Assembly: GCF_036014175.1 (NCBI RefSeq)
Contig: NZ_CP107917.1
Coordinates: forward strand, 5,084,001-5,148,000
Direction of reading: 5' to 3'
DNA length: 64,000 nt
From: Streptomyces sp. NBC_00443
Lineage (GTDB): Bacteria; Actinomycetota; Actinomycetes; Streptomycetales; Streptomycetaceae
The notes under the pieces were generated by a model, which did not search any database, had not been told where the DNA came from, and saw only the letters and a list, made by a program, of their open reading frames with translations. Below, one piece after another: positions 48,660 through 57,587 of the stretch (positions within the stretch are counted from its first letter, which is position 1; each line of letters begins with the position of its first letter). The position numbers and the translations under genes are program-made.

Positions 48660-49580
48660 ATGCGCATACGAGCCACTGTGGCCGCCGTCTCCGGCGCCCT
48701 GGCCCTCTCCGCCCTCGCCGTGCCGGCCGCGCAGGCCGACGACGCCGTGAGCCGTGCGGACGTCGCGAAGATCCGTGAGGCCGCGCACGCCGCGTCCGGC
48801 AAGAGCGCGTTCGGTACCCGCGCCCCCGGAGAGGACGAGCCGTACGCCCTGAACGTCACCTTCTCCGACTTCAAGGTCGCCAAGGCGGTCAAGGTCGGGA
48901 CGACCAACCACGTCTCCGCCAAGGTGACGTACAAGCTGACCCACGGTGCGGACCTCGACATCACCGCCGAGGACTTCTACACCGACCCGTACATCTACAA
49001 GGGCGCCTTCGACGCGCCGGACAACATGCTGTTCGGCAACAACTACGGCAAGTGCACGCCGGCTTCGTCGACCACCGCCAACTGCACCGGCACGATCGAC
49101 GTGTACCCGGCTGACGGCGAGCTGTGGAACGCGGACGCGGGCAGCTGGAAGGCCGGCGCGATGGCCATCGCGCTCAACGGTCAGGACCCCTCGGCCGAGA
49201 CCTTCGACATCACCAAGGTCGGATACGCCGACAAGGGCGGCCTCGCCACCACCCTGATCCAGCGCAACTCCCAGCTGACGGTCAACGCCTCGCCGGAGCC
49301 GGTGAAGAAGGGCAAGACCATCACGGTCACCGGCAAGCTCTCCCGGGCCAACTGGGAGGACAACAAGTACCACGGCTACACGAACCAGTCGGTGAAGCTG
49401 CAGTTCCGCAAGAAGGGCAGCAACACCTACAGCACCGTCAAGACGATCAAGTCGAACTCGACGGGCAACCTGAAGACGACGGTCACCGCGTCGCAGGACG
49501 GCTACTTCCGCTACATCTTCGCGGGCACGAGCACGACCCCGGCGGTCAACGCCACGGGTGACTTCGTCGACGTCCGTTAG
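48660..49580 (+). CDS. Secreted protein, paralog B
   Basis: Protein of 306 residues from ATG 48660 with GGAGA upstream. Signal peptide MRIRATVAAVSGALALSALA ending AQA-DD. The N-terminal mature domain (FSDFKVAKAVKVGTTNHVSA, with a Cys pair in GKCTPASSTTANC) differs from paralog A; the C-terminal 100 residues (QLTVNASPEPVKKGKTITVT to VNATGDFVDVR) are nearly the same. A tandem duplication with a diverged first domain. Extracellular, role unknown. Confidence 0.85.
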   Translation: MRIRATVAAVSGALALSALAVPAAQADDAVSRADVAKIREAAHAASGKSAFGTRAPGEDEPYALNVTFSDFKVAKAVKVGTTNHVSAKVTYKLTHGADLDITAEDFYTDPYIYKGAFDAPDNMLFGNNYGKCTPASSTTANCTGTIDVYPADGELWNADAGSWKAGAMAIALNGQDPSAETFDITKVGYADKGGLATTLIQRNSQLTVNASPEPVKKGKTITVTGKLSRANWEDNKYHGYTNQSVKLQFRKKGSNTYSTVKTIKSNSTGNLKTTVTASQDGYFRYIFAGTSTTPAVNATGDFVDVR

Positions 49581-49588
49581 GACACCCC

Positions 49589-49618
49589 CAGGGGTGCGGG
49601 GAACCGCGCGACCAGCCA
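49589..49618. repeat. Dispersed Streptomyces intergenic repeat, copy 3
   Basis: CAGGGGTGCGGGGAACCGCG followed by CGACCAGCCA, a diverged copy of the repeat at 14472-14508 and 16183-16215, placed just after the second secreted gene. Its GGTCGCGCGG neighbour allows an imperfect hairpin that may help terminate transcription. Confidence 0.65.
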
Positions 49619-49677
49619 CAACGGTCGCGCGGTGACCTACGGCGTCATCCCTCCCCGGCCGGAGCCGAGCGCAGCGG

Positions 49678-52074
49678 CTAGGCCGGGAAGCGGCGGTCGA
49701 CCCACCTCCAGGCGACCTCCAGGGTGAGGGCGGCCACCGCCGAGATGCCCACCGCGATCCACGGCATCGTCATGCCCACCAGCCGCAGCGCGAAGAACTC
49801 CTGCAGCCACGGCACCACCAGCACCACCAGGAATCCGAGCCCCATCGCCGCCACGAGGGCGACCCGCCACCACGTGTAAGGCCGGGCGATGATGATCAGC
49901 ACCCACATCGCGATCAGGAACAGCGTCAGCGTGGCGGCGCTGGTCTCCGCGTCCAGGGCGCCCTCGCCGGTGTAGTAGTGACGGGCGATCAGGTACGTCA
50001 GGAACGTCGCCACCGCGGCCACCACCCCGCCCGGTATCGAGTACCGCATGACCCGCCGTACGAAGTGGGGTTTCGCGCGTTCCTTGTTGGGCGCGAGGGC
50101 CAGGAAGAAGGCGGGGACGCCGATGGTGAGGGTGGACAGCAGCGTCAGATGGCGCGGCAGGAACGGGTACTCCACCTGCCAGCACACCACCATCAGCGCC
50201 AGTAGCACCGAATAGACGGTCTTGACCAGGAACAGCGTCGCCACGCGCGTGATGTTGCCGATGACCCGACGCCCTTCGGCGACCACCGACGGCAGCGTCG
50301 CGAAGCTGTTGTTGAGCAGCACGATCTGCGCGACCGCGCGCGTGGCCTCCGACCCGGAGCCCATGGCCACACCGATGTCGGCGTCCTTCAGGGCGAGGAC
50401 GTCGTTCACACCGTCGCCGGTCATGGCGACCGTGTGCCCGTGGGACTGCAGCGCGCCCACCATGTCCCGCTTCTGCTGCGGGGTGACCCGCCCGAACACC
50501 GTGCCCTCGTCGAGGGCCGTAGCCATCGCGTCCTGGTCCCGCGGGAGCCGGCGCGCATCGACCGTCGTACCGGCCAGCCCGAGCTTGGTCGCCACCGCGC
50601 CCACGGACACCGCGTTGTCCCCGGAGATCACCTTGGCGCGGACGTTCTGCTCGGCGAAGTAGTGCAGGGTGTCGGCGGCGTCGGGCCGCAGCCGCTGTTC
50701 CAGTACCACCAGGGCGGCGGGCTTGGCTCCCTGCGCGACCTCGGGATCGTCGAGGTCGCGGCCGACCCGGGCGAGCAGCAGGACCCGTAGCCCCTGTTCG
50801 TTCAGCCGGTCCGTTTCGGCCAGGGCGGGATCGTCGTCGCCGAGCAGGACGTCGGGTGCGCCCAGCAGCCACGAACTGGCCTCGCCGTTGCCCTCGCTGA
50901 AGGCGGCGCCGCTGTACTTGCGGGCGGAGGAGAAGGGGAGGGACTCGGTGCAGCGCCAGTCATCGGCGTCGGGGTAGGCGTCGATGATGGCCTGGAGGGA
51001 GGCGTTCGGGCGGGGGTCGGACTCGCCGAGGGCGCCCAGCACCTTGCGTACGTACTCCTCGTCGTTGCCGCCCAGGGGCCGCAGCTCGGTGACGTCCATG
51101 CCGCCCTCGGTGAGCGTGCCGGTCTTGTCGAGGCAGACGGTGTCGACGCGGGCGAGGCCCTCTATGGCGGGCAGTTCCTGCACGAGGCACTGTTTGCGGC
51201 CGAGCCGGATGACGCCGATGGCGAAGGCGACCGAGGTGAGGAGCACCAGCCCCTCGGGGACCATCGGCACGATGCCGCCGACGGTCCGGGCGATCGAGTC
51301 GTCGAGCGCGTTGTCCTTGGCGACGAGCTGGGTGATGATCAGGCCGGTCGCGGCCGGGATCATCATCCAGGTCACGTACTTGAGGATGGTGGAGATACCG
51401 GAGCGCAGCTCGGACTGGACCAGCGTGAAGCGGGACGCCTCCTCGGCGAGCTGCGCGGCGTAGGCCTCGCGCCCGACCTTGGTGGCCTGGAAGGCGCCGC
51501 CCCCGGCGACGACGAAGCTGCCGGACAGCACCTGGTCCCCGGGCTGCTTGACGACCGGGTCTGCCTCGCCGGTGAGCAGCGACTCGTCGATCTCCAGCCC
51601 GTCGGCCTCGACGCACACACCGTCCACGACGGCCTTGTCGCCCGGCCCGATCTCTATCAGGTCGTCGAGCACGATCTCCGAGGTGCTGACCTCGCCGGCC
51701 ACCCCGTCGCGCCGCACGGTGGGCCGGGCCTCGCCGATCACGGCGAGCGAGTCGAGGGTCTTCTTCGCCCGCCACTCCTGGACGATCCCGATGCCGGTGT
51801 TGGCGAGGATCACGAAGCCGAACAGGCTGTCCTGGATGGGCGCGACGAACAGCATGATCACCCAGAGCACGCCGATGATCGCGTTGAAGCGGGTGAACAC
51901 GTTGGCGCGGACGATGTCGGTCATCGACCGGCTGCTGCGCACCGGAACGTCGTTGACCTCCCGCCGGGCGACCCGCTCGGCCACCTCGGCGGCGGTCAGC
52001 CCGCCCGTCGCCACCGGGGCGCGAACGGGGTGCACAGGGTTGTCCACTTCGGCGCCCATGTCGGTATGCGTCAT
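49678..52074 (-). CDS. P-type cation-transporting ATPase
   Basis: Protein of 798 residues. Phosphorylation motif CLDKTGTLTEGG (Asp near 315), actuator LLTGEAD near 166-172, hinge MTGDGVNDVLALKDADIGVA, and VGGIVPMVPEGLVLLTSVAF in membrane helix 4. The actuator loop is TGEA rather than the usual TGES, as in many streptomycete relatives. Helix 4 PEGL, without CPC, suggests a non-heavy-metal ion (Ca, Mg or similar); the ion cannot be fixed from sequence. Start ATG 52074. Confidence 0.9.
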   Translation of the reverse strand: MTHTDMGAEVDNPVHPVRAPVATGGLTAAEVAERVARREVNDVPVRSSRSMTDIVRANVFTRFNAIIGVLWVIMLFVAPIQDSLFGFVILANTGIGIVQEWRAKKTLDSLAVIGEARPTVRRDGVAGEVSTSEIVLDDLIEIGPGDKAVVDGVCVEADGLEIDESLLTGEADPVVKQPGDQVLSGSFVVAGGGAFQATKVGREAYAAQLAEEASRFTLVQSELRSGISTILKYVTWMMIPAATGLIITQLVAKDNALDDSIARTVGGIVPMVPEGLVLLTSVAFAIGVIRLGRKQCLVQELPAIEGLARVDTVCLDKTGTLTEGGMDVTELRPLGGNDEEYVRKVLGALGESDPRPNASLQAIIDAYPDADDWRCTESLPFSSARKYSGAAFSEGNGEASSWLLGAPDVLLGDDDPALAETDRLNEQGLRVLLLARVGRDLDDPEVAQGAKPAALVVLEQRLRPDAADTLHYFAEQNVRAKVISGDNAVSVGAVATKLGLAGTTVDARRLPRDQDAMATALDEGTVFGRVTPQQKRDMVGALQSHGHTVAMTGDGVNDVLALKDADIGVAMGSGSEATRAVAQIVLLNNSFATLPSVVAEGRRVIGNITRVATLFLVKTVYSVLLALMVVCWQVEYPFLPRHLTLLSTLTIGVPAFFLALAPNKERAKPHFVRRVMRYSIPGGVVAAVATFLTYLIARHYYTGEGALDAETSAATLTLFLIAMWVLIIIARPYTWWRVALVAAMGLGFLVVLVVPWLQEFFALRLVGMTMPWIAVGISAVAALTLEVAWRWVDRRFPA

Positions 52075-52177
52075 GCCTTCGACGGTACGTGCGGATCTAC
52101 GCCTTCACCCGCCGAGTGCACGGAAGTTCCGACCTGGGTAGGACCGGCGTCGTGCCGTGGTCGTACGGCGCGGCACC

Positions 52178-52474
52178 TCAGGACGACTGGGGTTCGCCCG
52201 TGGTTTCCCGGGGCTCCTCCAGAGCCGCCGCCCGCTTGAGGGCGGCGTCGCGCCTGCGGACGTACCAGATGCCGATGAGCCCCAGCCCGCCGCCGGCCAG
52301 ACAGGTCCACACCCACCAGGCCTGTCCGCGGTCGTCGAACCAGCCGTAGAAGGGGAGCTGGACGACGAAGAGGACGAACCAGATGATCGTGCCGCCGGTG
52401 ATGGTGGCGACCACGGGGCCCTCCAGGGGCTCCGGCGCCTCGTGCTTGAAGGATCCCGAGAAAAGACCGGCCAT
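52178..52474 (-). CDS. DUF2530 small membrane protein
   Basis: A 98-residue protein with two hydrophobic helices (TITGGTIIWFVLFVVQLPFY and WWVWTCLAGGGLGLIGIWYV) and a charged tail. EAPEPLEGPVVATITGGTII matches the actinobacterial DUF2530 family, which sits next to NCS2 purine permeases, as here (divergent). ATG 52474; function unknown. Confidence 0.88.
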   Translation of the reverse strand: MAGLFSGSFKHEAPEPLEGPVVATITGGTIIWFVLFVVQLPFYGWFDDRGQAWWVWTCLAGGGLGLIGIWYVRRRDAALKRAAALEEPRETTGEPQSS

Positions 52475-52634
52475 GGAGGACAGCTTACGAGGCGATCGGA
52501 TCCCGGTACGAGGCGATGGCATGGCGCTGGCATCCACGCGCATCTACGCGCGGAGATAGCAGATCGAGCCCTTATATGTTCATACTGAAACGGTTTGTGT
52601 CTGACCACTTCTCTTCGTAGGAACAACCAAAAAC

Positions 52635-54086
52635 ATGCCCACCTCGGCTCCTGCCAAGGCCCCCACCCCTGAACAGCCGGGAGCCGGGCCCGCTTACGGC
52701 GCACTCGACCGCTTCTTCAAGATCTCCGAACGCGGCAGCACGCTGCCCCGTGAGATCCGCGGCGGCCTCGCCACCTTCTTCGCGATGGCCTACATCATCG
52801 TGCTGAACCCGATCATCCTCGGCAGCGCGAAGGACATGTACGGGCATCAGCTCGACAACGGACAGCTCGTCACCGCGACGACGCTGACGGCGGCGTTCAC
52901 CACCCTCCTCATGGGCGTCATCGGCAATGTGCCGATCGCGCTCGCCGCCGGTCTCGGCGTGAACTCGGTCGTCGCACTCCAGCTGGCGCCCCGGATGTCC
53001 TGGCCGGACGCCATGGGCATGGTGGTCCTGGCCGGCTTCGTGGTCATGCTGCTCGTCGCCACCGGTCTGCGCGAGCGCGTGATGAACGCCGTGCCCTACG
53101 GTCTGCGCAAGGCCATCTCCATCGGCATCGGCCTGTTCATCATGCTGATCGGCCTCGTCGACTCCGGTTTCGTCTCGCGCATCCCGGACGCCGCCCAGAC
53201 CACGGTCCCGCTCCAGCTCGGCGGCGACGGCCACCTCAACGGCTGGCCGGTGCTGGTCTTCATCCTCGGCGCGCTGCTCACCCTCGCGCTGATCGTGCGC
53301 AAGGTCCCCGGCGCGATCCTCATCTCGATCGTCGCGATGACCGTGCTCGCGGTCGTCATCGAGGCCGTCGCGAACGTGCCGTCCTGGGGCCTGACGACCC
53401 CGAAGTGGCCCGGAAACCCCGTCGCCAGCCCCGACTTCGGCCTGATCGGCGAGGTCGACCTCTTCGGCGGCTTCGGCAAGGTCGGCGCGCTGACCGGCAT
53501 CCTCTTCGTCTTCACCGTCCTGCTGTCCTGCTTCTTCGACGCCATGGGCACGATCATGGGCGTCAGCGACGAGGCGAAGCTGACCGACGCCCAGGGGCAG
53601 ATGCCCGGCATCAACAAGGTCCTGTTCGTCGACGGCCTCGCCGTCGCCGCGGGCGGCGCCAGCTCCTCCTCGGCCACCACCGCGTTCGTGGAGTCCACGG
53701 CCGGCGTCGGCGAGGGCGCCCGCACCGGATTCGCGAACGTCGTCACCGGCGCCCTGTTCGGTGTGGCGCTGTTCCTGACGCCCGTCGCCACCATGGTCCC
53801 GTCCCAGGCGGCCACCCCGGCCCTGCTGGCGGTCGGCTTCCTGATCCTCGCGAACTCCGTCAAGGAGATCGACTGGGCCGACTACACCATCGCGATCCCG
53901 GCCTTCGTGACGATGGTGATGATGCCGTTCACCTACTCGATCACCAACGGCATCGGCATGGGCTTCATCACCTTCGCGGTGCTGCGCCTGGCCGCCGGGC
54001 GGGGCCGGGAGGTGCCGATCGCGATGTACGTCGTGGCGGCGGTGTTCGGCTTCTACTACCTGATGCCGGCGCTGGGCCTCACGTAA
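52635..54086 (+). CDS. NCS2-family purine permease
   Basis: Membrane protein of 483 residues with about 13-14 hydrophobic segments. RGGLATFFAMAYIIVLNPII, VPIALAAGLGVNSVVALQLA, RKAISIGIGLFIMLIGLVDS, then FVFTVLLSCFFDAMGTIMGV and AAGGASSSSATTAFVESTAG are AzgA/PbuG-type signatures (guanine, hypoxanthine or adenine, proton symport). The upstream promoter region is shared with DUF2530. Confidence 0.92.
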   Translation: MPTSAPAKAPTPEQPGAGPAYGALDRFFKISERGSTLPREIRGGLATFFAMAYIIVLNPIILGSAKDMYGHQLDNGQLVTATTLTAAFTTLLMGVIGNVPIALAAGLGVNSVVALQLAPRMSWPDAMGMVVLAGFVVMLLVATGLRERVMNAVPYGLRKAISIGIGLFIMLIGLVDSGFVSRIPDAAQTTVPLQLGGDGHLNGWPVLVFILGALLTLALIVRKVPGAILISIVAMTVLAVVIEAVANVPSWGLTTPKWPGNPVASPDFGLIGEVDLFGGFGKVGALTGILFVFTVLLSCFFDAMGTIMGVSDEAKLTDAQGQMPGINKVLFVDGLAVAAGGASSSSATTAFVESTAGVGEGARTGFANVVTGALFGVALFLTPVATMVPSQAATPALLAVGFLILANSVKEIDWADYTIAIPAFVTMVMMPFTYSITNGIGMGFITFAVLRLAAGRGREVPIAMYVVAAVFGFYYLMPALGLT

Positions 54087-54111
54087 GCCGTCTCTCACGT
54101 GGGCCCGTTGC

Positions 54112-54300
54112 TCACGTGCGCCCGTAGAACTTCTCTGTCTCTTCCACGGCGGCCTGGAACCGTTCGTCGAAGTCATCGCGGATGAGCGTTCGGACTACGT
54201 AGTCCTGGACGCTCATTCCTCTTTTCGCGGCATGCTGTCGGAGCCGTTCGAGCAGCTCATGGTCTATTCGCAGGCTGAGCACGCTGGTCCCCATGACCAT
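54112..54300 (-). CDS. Ribbon-helix-helix (CopG-like) protein, orphan antitoxin candidate
   Basis: A 62-residue protein: a short beta strand (TSVLSLRIDHELLERLRQHA) and two helices (KRGMSVQDYVVRTLIRDDFD), the MetJ/Arc RHH fold typical of antitoxins. No toxin gene is adjacent: the flanking genes are the NCS2 permease and a MarR regulator. ATG 54300 or 54294. It may be a stand-alone regulator. Confidence 0.75.
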   Translation of the reverse strand: MVMGTSVLSLRIDHELLERLRQHAAKRGMSVQDYVVRTLIRDDFDERFQAAVEETEKFYGRT

Positions 54301-54416
54301 GAGGGTCGCGGCACTCTTCGGTGCGGTGTGTCACGTTCCGCTGCCAGATCACCCATATGGGTGATGTCAGGCTTCAGTGGCCGGACTCACGGGCATCCAT
54401 GCGTGTCCCTGGTGGT

Positions 54417-54446
54417 CTTTAGCGAGGGTAATGAGTTAAGCTAAAG
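54417..54446. promoter_or_regulatory. Inverted repeat upstream of the MarR gene
   Basis: CTTTAGC (54417-54423) and GCTAAAG (54440-54446) form a perfect 7-bp inverted repeat with a 16-nt spacer ending 3 bp before the MarR start, in a locally AT-rich stretch. MarR proteins often autoregulate through such sites. Confidence 0.45.
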
Positions 54447-54449
54447 AAC

Positions 54450-54887
54450 ATGTCGGACCTTACCCATGGCGACAACGCTGCCGCCGTGAACTCCCTGCGC
54501 TCCGCCGTGATGCGACTGTCACGCCGGCTCAAGCACCAGCGGGTCGACGAGTCGCTGAGCCCCACCGAGATGTCGGTGCTGGGCACCCTCTCCCTCTGCG
54601 GAAAGGCCACCCCCGGTGAGCTCGCCCGCAAGGAGCACGTTCAGCCGCCGTCGATGACCCGTATCGTCGCCCTGCTTGAGGCCAAGGGACTGGTCCGGCT
54701 GGAGCCGCACCCGGAGGACCGGCGCCAGAAGGTCGTCACGAAGACCGAGCAGGCCGAGGCGATGCTCGAGGAGAGCCGCCGTAAGCGCAACGCCTTCCTG
54801 GCGACCCTGGTCGAGGGTCTCGACGAGGACGAGTGGGCGAAACTGCGCGCCGCCGCCCCCGTGCTGGAGAAGCTCGCACACCTGTAA
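54450..54887 (+). CDS. MarR-family transcriptional regulator
   Basis: Winged-helix protein of 145 residues: SLRSAVMRLSRRLKHQRVDE dimer helix, then LSPTEMSVLGTLSLCGKATP, LARKEHVQPPSMTRIVALLE recognition helix, LEPHPEDRRQKVVT wing. It starts 3 bp after an inverted repeat and is followed 24 bp later by an MFS exporter gene, the usual regulator-pump pair for drug or phenolic-compound efflux. Confidence 0.93.
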   Translation: MSDLTHGDNAAAVNSLRSAVMRLSRRLKHQRVDESLSPTEMSVLGTLSLCGKATPGELARKEHVQPPSMTRIVALLEAKGLVRLEPHPEDRRQKVVTKTEQAEAMLEESRRKRNAFLATLVEGLDEDEWAKLRAAAPVLEKLAHL

Positions 54888-54911
54888 GCAGCCAAGAGGA
54901 GGCGAACCCTT

Positions 54912-56267
54912 TTGAGTACGGGATCCGGAGCAGACTCCGCCCCCGCACCGACCACCCACGACTCCCCGCCCGCCCGGGGGCCCCGCAAGTCCTCGATGTT
55001 CAGCTCGCTGAAGGTCAGGAACTACCGCCTCTTCTTCCTCGGCCAGGTCGTCTCCAACACCGGCACCTGGATGCAGCGCATCGCGCAGGACTGGCTGGTG
55101 CTCAGCCTCACCGGCTCCGCCACCGCCGTCGGCATCACGACGGCCCTGCAGTTCCTGCCGATGCTGCTCTTCGGCCTCTACGGCGGCGTCCTCGTCGACC
55201 GCCTGCCCAAGCGCCGCACGCTGCTCGTCACCCAGACGTCGATGGCCGTCACCGGCATCGCACTCGCCGTCCTCACCCTCTCCGGGCACGTCCAGGTCTG
55301 GCACGTCTACCTGGCCGCCTTCGTCGTCGGTCTGGCGACCGTCGTCGACAACCCGGCCCGGCAGTCGTTCGTCTCCGAGATGGTCGGCCCGGACCAGCTG
55401 CAGAACGCGGTCAGCCTGAACTCGGCGAACTTCCAGTCGGCCCGCCTGGTCGGCCCCGCCGTGGCCGGCCTGATGATCACCGGTGTCGGCACCGGCTGGG
55501 CGTTCCTCGCCAACGGCCTGTCCTTCGTCGCGCCGCTCGTCGGCCTGCTGCTGATGCGGGACCGTGAGCTGTACGCCGTCGAGCGGGCGCCGCGCGGCAA
55601 GGGGCAGCTGCGGGAAGGGCTGCGCTATGTCGCCGGGCGGCCGGAGCTGATGTGGACCATCGTCCTCGCCGGGTTCGTCAGCACCTTCGGCTTCAACTTC
55701 CCCGTCTTTCTCTCGGCCTTCGCCGACGACGTCTTCCACGCGGGCGCCGGCTCCTACAGCCTCTTCAACACCCTGATGGCGGTCGGCTCCCTGGCCGGCG
55801 CGCTGCTCGCGGCCCGCCGCGGTACGGCCCGGATGCGGGTGCTGGTCGCGGGGGCGGTGGCCTTCGGCACGATGGAGATCGTGGCGGCGTTCGCCCCGTC
55901 CCTGTGGCTGTTCGCCCTGCTCATGGCCCCGATAGGAATGTTCGGCATGACGGTCAACGTCACCGCCAACAGCAGCATCCAGATGGCCACGGACCCCAGC
56001 ATGCGGGGCCGGGTGATGGCCCTCTACATGATGGTGTTCATGGGCGGCGCACCGCTGGGCGCACCGATCGCCGGCTGGGTCACGGACGTGTACGGCGTCC
56101 GGGTGGGTCTGGCGGTGGGCGGCGCGATCACGGCCGCCGCCGCCGTGACGATCGGCCTGGTCCTGGCGCGGGTCGGCGGCCTGCGGCTGTCGGTGGGCTG
56201 GAACCACGGGCATCCGCAGGTGCGGTTCGTGCCGCGGGAGCGGGAGCGGTTGGCCACGGCTGCCTGA
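54912..56267 (+). CDS. MFS exporter (enterobactin-exporter EntS-like group)
   Basis: Protein of 451 residues from TTG 54912 (GAGGCG upstream). About 12 helices: NYRLFFLGQVVSNTGTWMQR, LVDRLPKRRTLL (motif A-like), NPARQSFVSEMVGPDQLQNA. The VSNTGTWMQRIAQDWLVLSL start is typical of the DHA3/EntS-type group. Probably controlled by the upstream MarR protein. Substrate unknown. Confidence 0.9.
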   Translation: MSTGSGADSAPAPTTHDSPPARGPRKSSMFSSLKVRNYRLFFLGQVVSNTGTWMQRIAQDWLVLSLTGSATAVGITTALQFLPMLLFGLYGGVLVDRLPKRRTLLVTQTSMAVTGIALAVLTLSGHVQVWHVYLAAFVVGLATVVDNPARQSFVSEMVGPDQLQNAVSLNSANFQSARLVGPAVAGLMITGVGTGWAFLANGLSFVAPLVGLLLMRDRELYAVERAPRGKGQLREGLRYVAGRPELMWTIVLAGFVSTFGFNFPVFLSAFADDVFHAGAGSYSLFNTLMAVGSLAGALLAARRGTARMRVLVAGAVAFGTMEIVAAFAPSLWLFALLMAPIGMFGMTVNVTANSSIQMATDPSMRGRVMALYMMVFMGGAPLGAPIAGWVTDVYGVRVGLAVGGAITAAAAVTIGLVLARVGGLRLSVGWNHGHPQVRFVPRERERLATAA

Positions 56268-56326
56268 GGGCGGCCTGACGGCGAATTGAGGGGCGGGTGC
56301 CTGCGGGCCCCGCCCCCCGTCGCGGG

Positions 56327-56845
56327 TCAGACCCGGCGGGCCAGCACCTGCCCCGGCCAGTCGTCCGTCCCCCGGTAGGTCTCGGTGCGGACGAAGCCGT
56401 GGCTCTCGTAGTAGCGGACGAGCTTGCCGTCGTCGCCCGCGTAGCAGTCCACCCGCAGCAGCGAGATGCCCGCCCGTCGGGTCACCTCGGCGGCGTGGGC
56501 GAGCAGGGCGCCGCCCGCGCCATGTCCCTCGAAGCGGCGGTCGGAGGCCAACCAGTGGATGTACCGCTCGGGCTCGCCGGGCGAGGGGAGATGGGCCAGG
56601 GAGGGGCCGGGCGAGTCGGCCAGGGTGAGGGTGGCGGCCGGCGCGCCGTCGACCTCGGCGATGAAGACCTGGCCACCTGCCGTGCTCCGCGTGACCGACT
56701 CCACGGTCCTCGCGCTCTTCGACAGCGGCTTCGTCCCCCATTGCCCCGTGCGCCCCTGTGAGACCAGCCACTCGACACAGCTGTCGAGCATGCCGAGTAT
56801 CACGGGGATGTCGTCGGGTCCGCCTTCTCTGATGGTGATCGTCAT
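56327..56845 (-). CDS. GNAT-family acetyltransferase
   Basis: Protein of 172 residues: IREGGPDDIPVILGMLDSCV, GQVFIAEVDGAPAATLTLAD, FEGHGAGGALLAHAAEVTRR (acetyl-CoA loop), LRVDCYAGDDGKLVRYYESH, GFVRTETYRG. ATG 56845 chosen; the frame is open upstream but overlaps the divergent ThpR gene. The acceptor substrate is unknown. Confidence 0.88.
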   Translation of the reverse strand: MTITIREGGPDDIPVILGMLDSCVEWLVSQGRTGQWGTKPLSKSARTVESVTRSTAGGQVFIAEVDGAPAATLTLADSPGPSLAHLPSPGEPERYIHWLASDRRFEGHGAGGALLAHAAEVTRRAGISLLRVDCYAGDDGKLVRYYESHGFVRTETYRGTDDWPGQVLARRV

Positions 56846-56870
56846 CGGGTCATGGTGCCAGGCTGGACCC

Positions 56871-57443
56871 ATGAGACTCTTCGCCGCCGTGCTGCCACCC
56901 GAGGACGTGGCCCGCGAACTGGCCACCGAGGTCGACGGGTTGAAGAAGCTGCCCGGCGCGGACGCGCTGCGCTGGACCGGCCGCCCCGGCTGGCACTTCA
57001 CGCTCGCCTTCTATGGCGAGGTCGACGACGACCTCGTACCGGACCTGTCGGCCCGCCTGGAGCGCGTCGCTCATCGCACCGCCCCCTTCCGGCTGGCGCT
57101 GCGCGGCGGCGGCCAGTTCGGGCACGGGCGGGCGCTGTGGGCGGGTGCGGAGGGCGACCTGGCGACCCTGCGGCTGCTGGCGGACCGGAGTGAGGCGGCG
57201 GCACGGAAGGCCGGGGTGCCGATGGGGGAGCACCGGCGCTACAAGCCTCACCTGACGGTCGCGAGGAGCCGGTCGGCGGTGGACGTACGGCCGTACGTCG
57301 CGGCCCTCGACGCATTCACGAGCCGCACGTGGACGGTGGACGAGCTGGTGCTGATGCGCAGCAACCTGCCCACGTCCGGGGTGCCGGGCGAGCAGCCCCG
57401 CTACGAGGCGGTCGCCCGTCGGCCGCTCACAGGCGCCGGTTAG
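56871..57443 (+). CDS. thpR: RNA 2',3'-cyclic phosphodiesterase (2H family)
   Basis: 2H phosphoesterase of 190 residues with HxT motifs HFTLAFYG (H42) and HLTVARS (H127). MRLFAAVLPPEDVARELATE is the usual N-terminus. It opens 2',3'-cyclic phosphate ends of RNA; earlier called 2'-5' RNA ligase. Divergent from the GNAT gene, 25 bp apart. The substrate in vivo is unknown; no tRNA-repair genes flank it. Confidence 0.92.
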   Translation: MRLFAAVLPPEDVARELATEVDGLKKLPGADALRWTGRPGWHFTLAFYGEVDDDLVPDLSARLERVAHRTAPFRLALRGGGQFGHGRALWAGAEGDLATLRLLADRSEAAARKAGVPMGEHRRYKPHLTVARSRSAVDVRPYVAALDAFTSRTWTVDELVLMRSNLPTSGVPGEQPRYEAVARRPLTGAG

Positions 57444-57453
57444 GCTCGGACAC

Positions 57454-57543
57454 GTGGACCCGAAAACCCGGAACCGGATCATGGCCGGTGTGCTTGTGCT
57501 GATGTTCGTCGTGGTGGCCCTTGCGGCGGCGCTCGGCAGGTAG
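57454..57543 (+). CDS. Micro-protein with one membrane helix (29 aa)
   Basis: GTG 57454: MDPKTRNRIMAGVLVLMFVV, then VALAAALGR and TAG. A charged head and a single transmembrane helix. It follows thpR by 10 bp on the same strand, so it may be co-translated. The ribosome site is weak. Small proteins of this form recur in Streptomyces, so I think it real. Confidence 0.5.
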   Translation: MDPKTRNRIMAGVLVLMFVVVALAAALGR

Positions 57544-57587
57544 GCGATATGCGTATGCAGCCGAGCGCCGCCGCGCCCCGGTGACGG

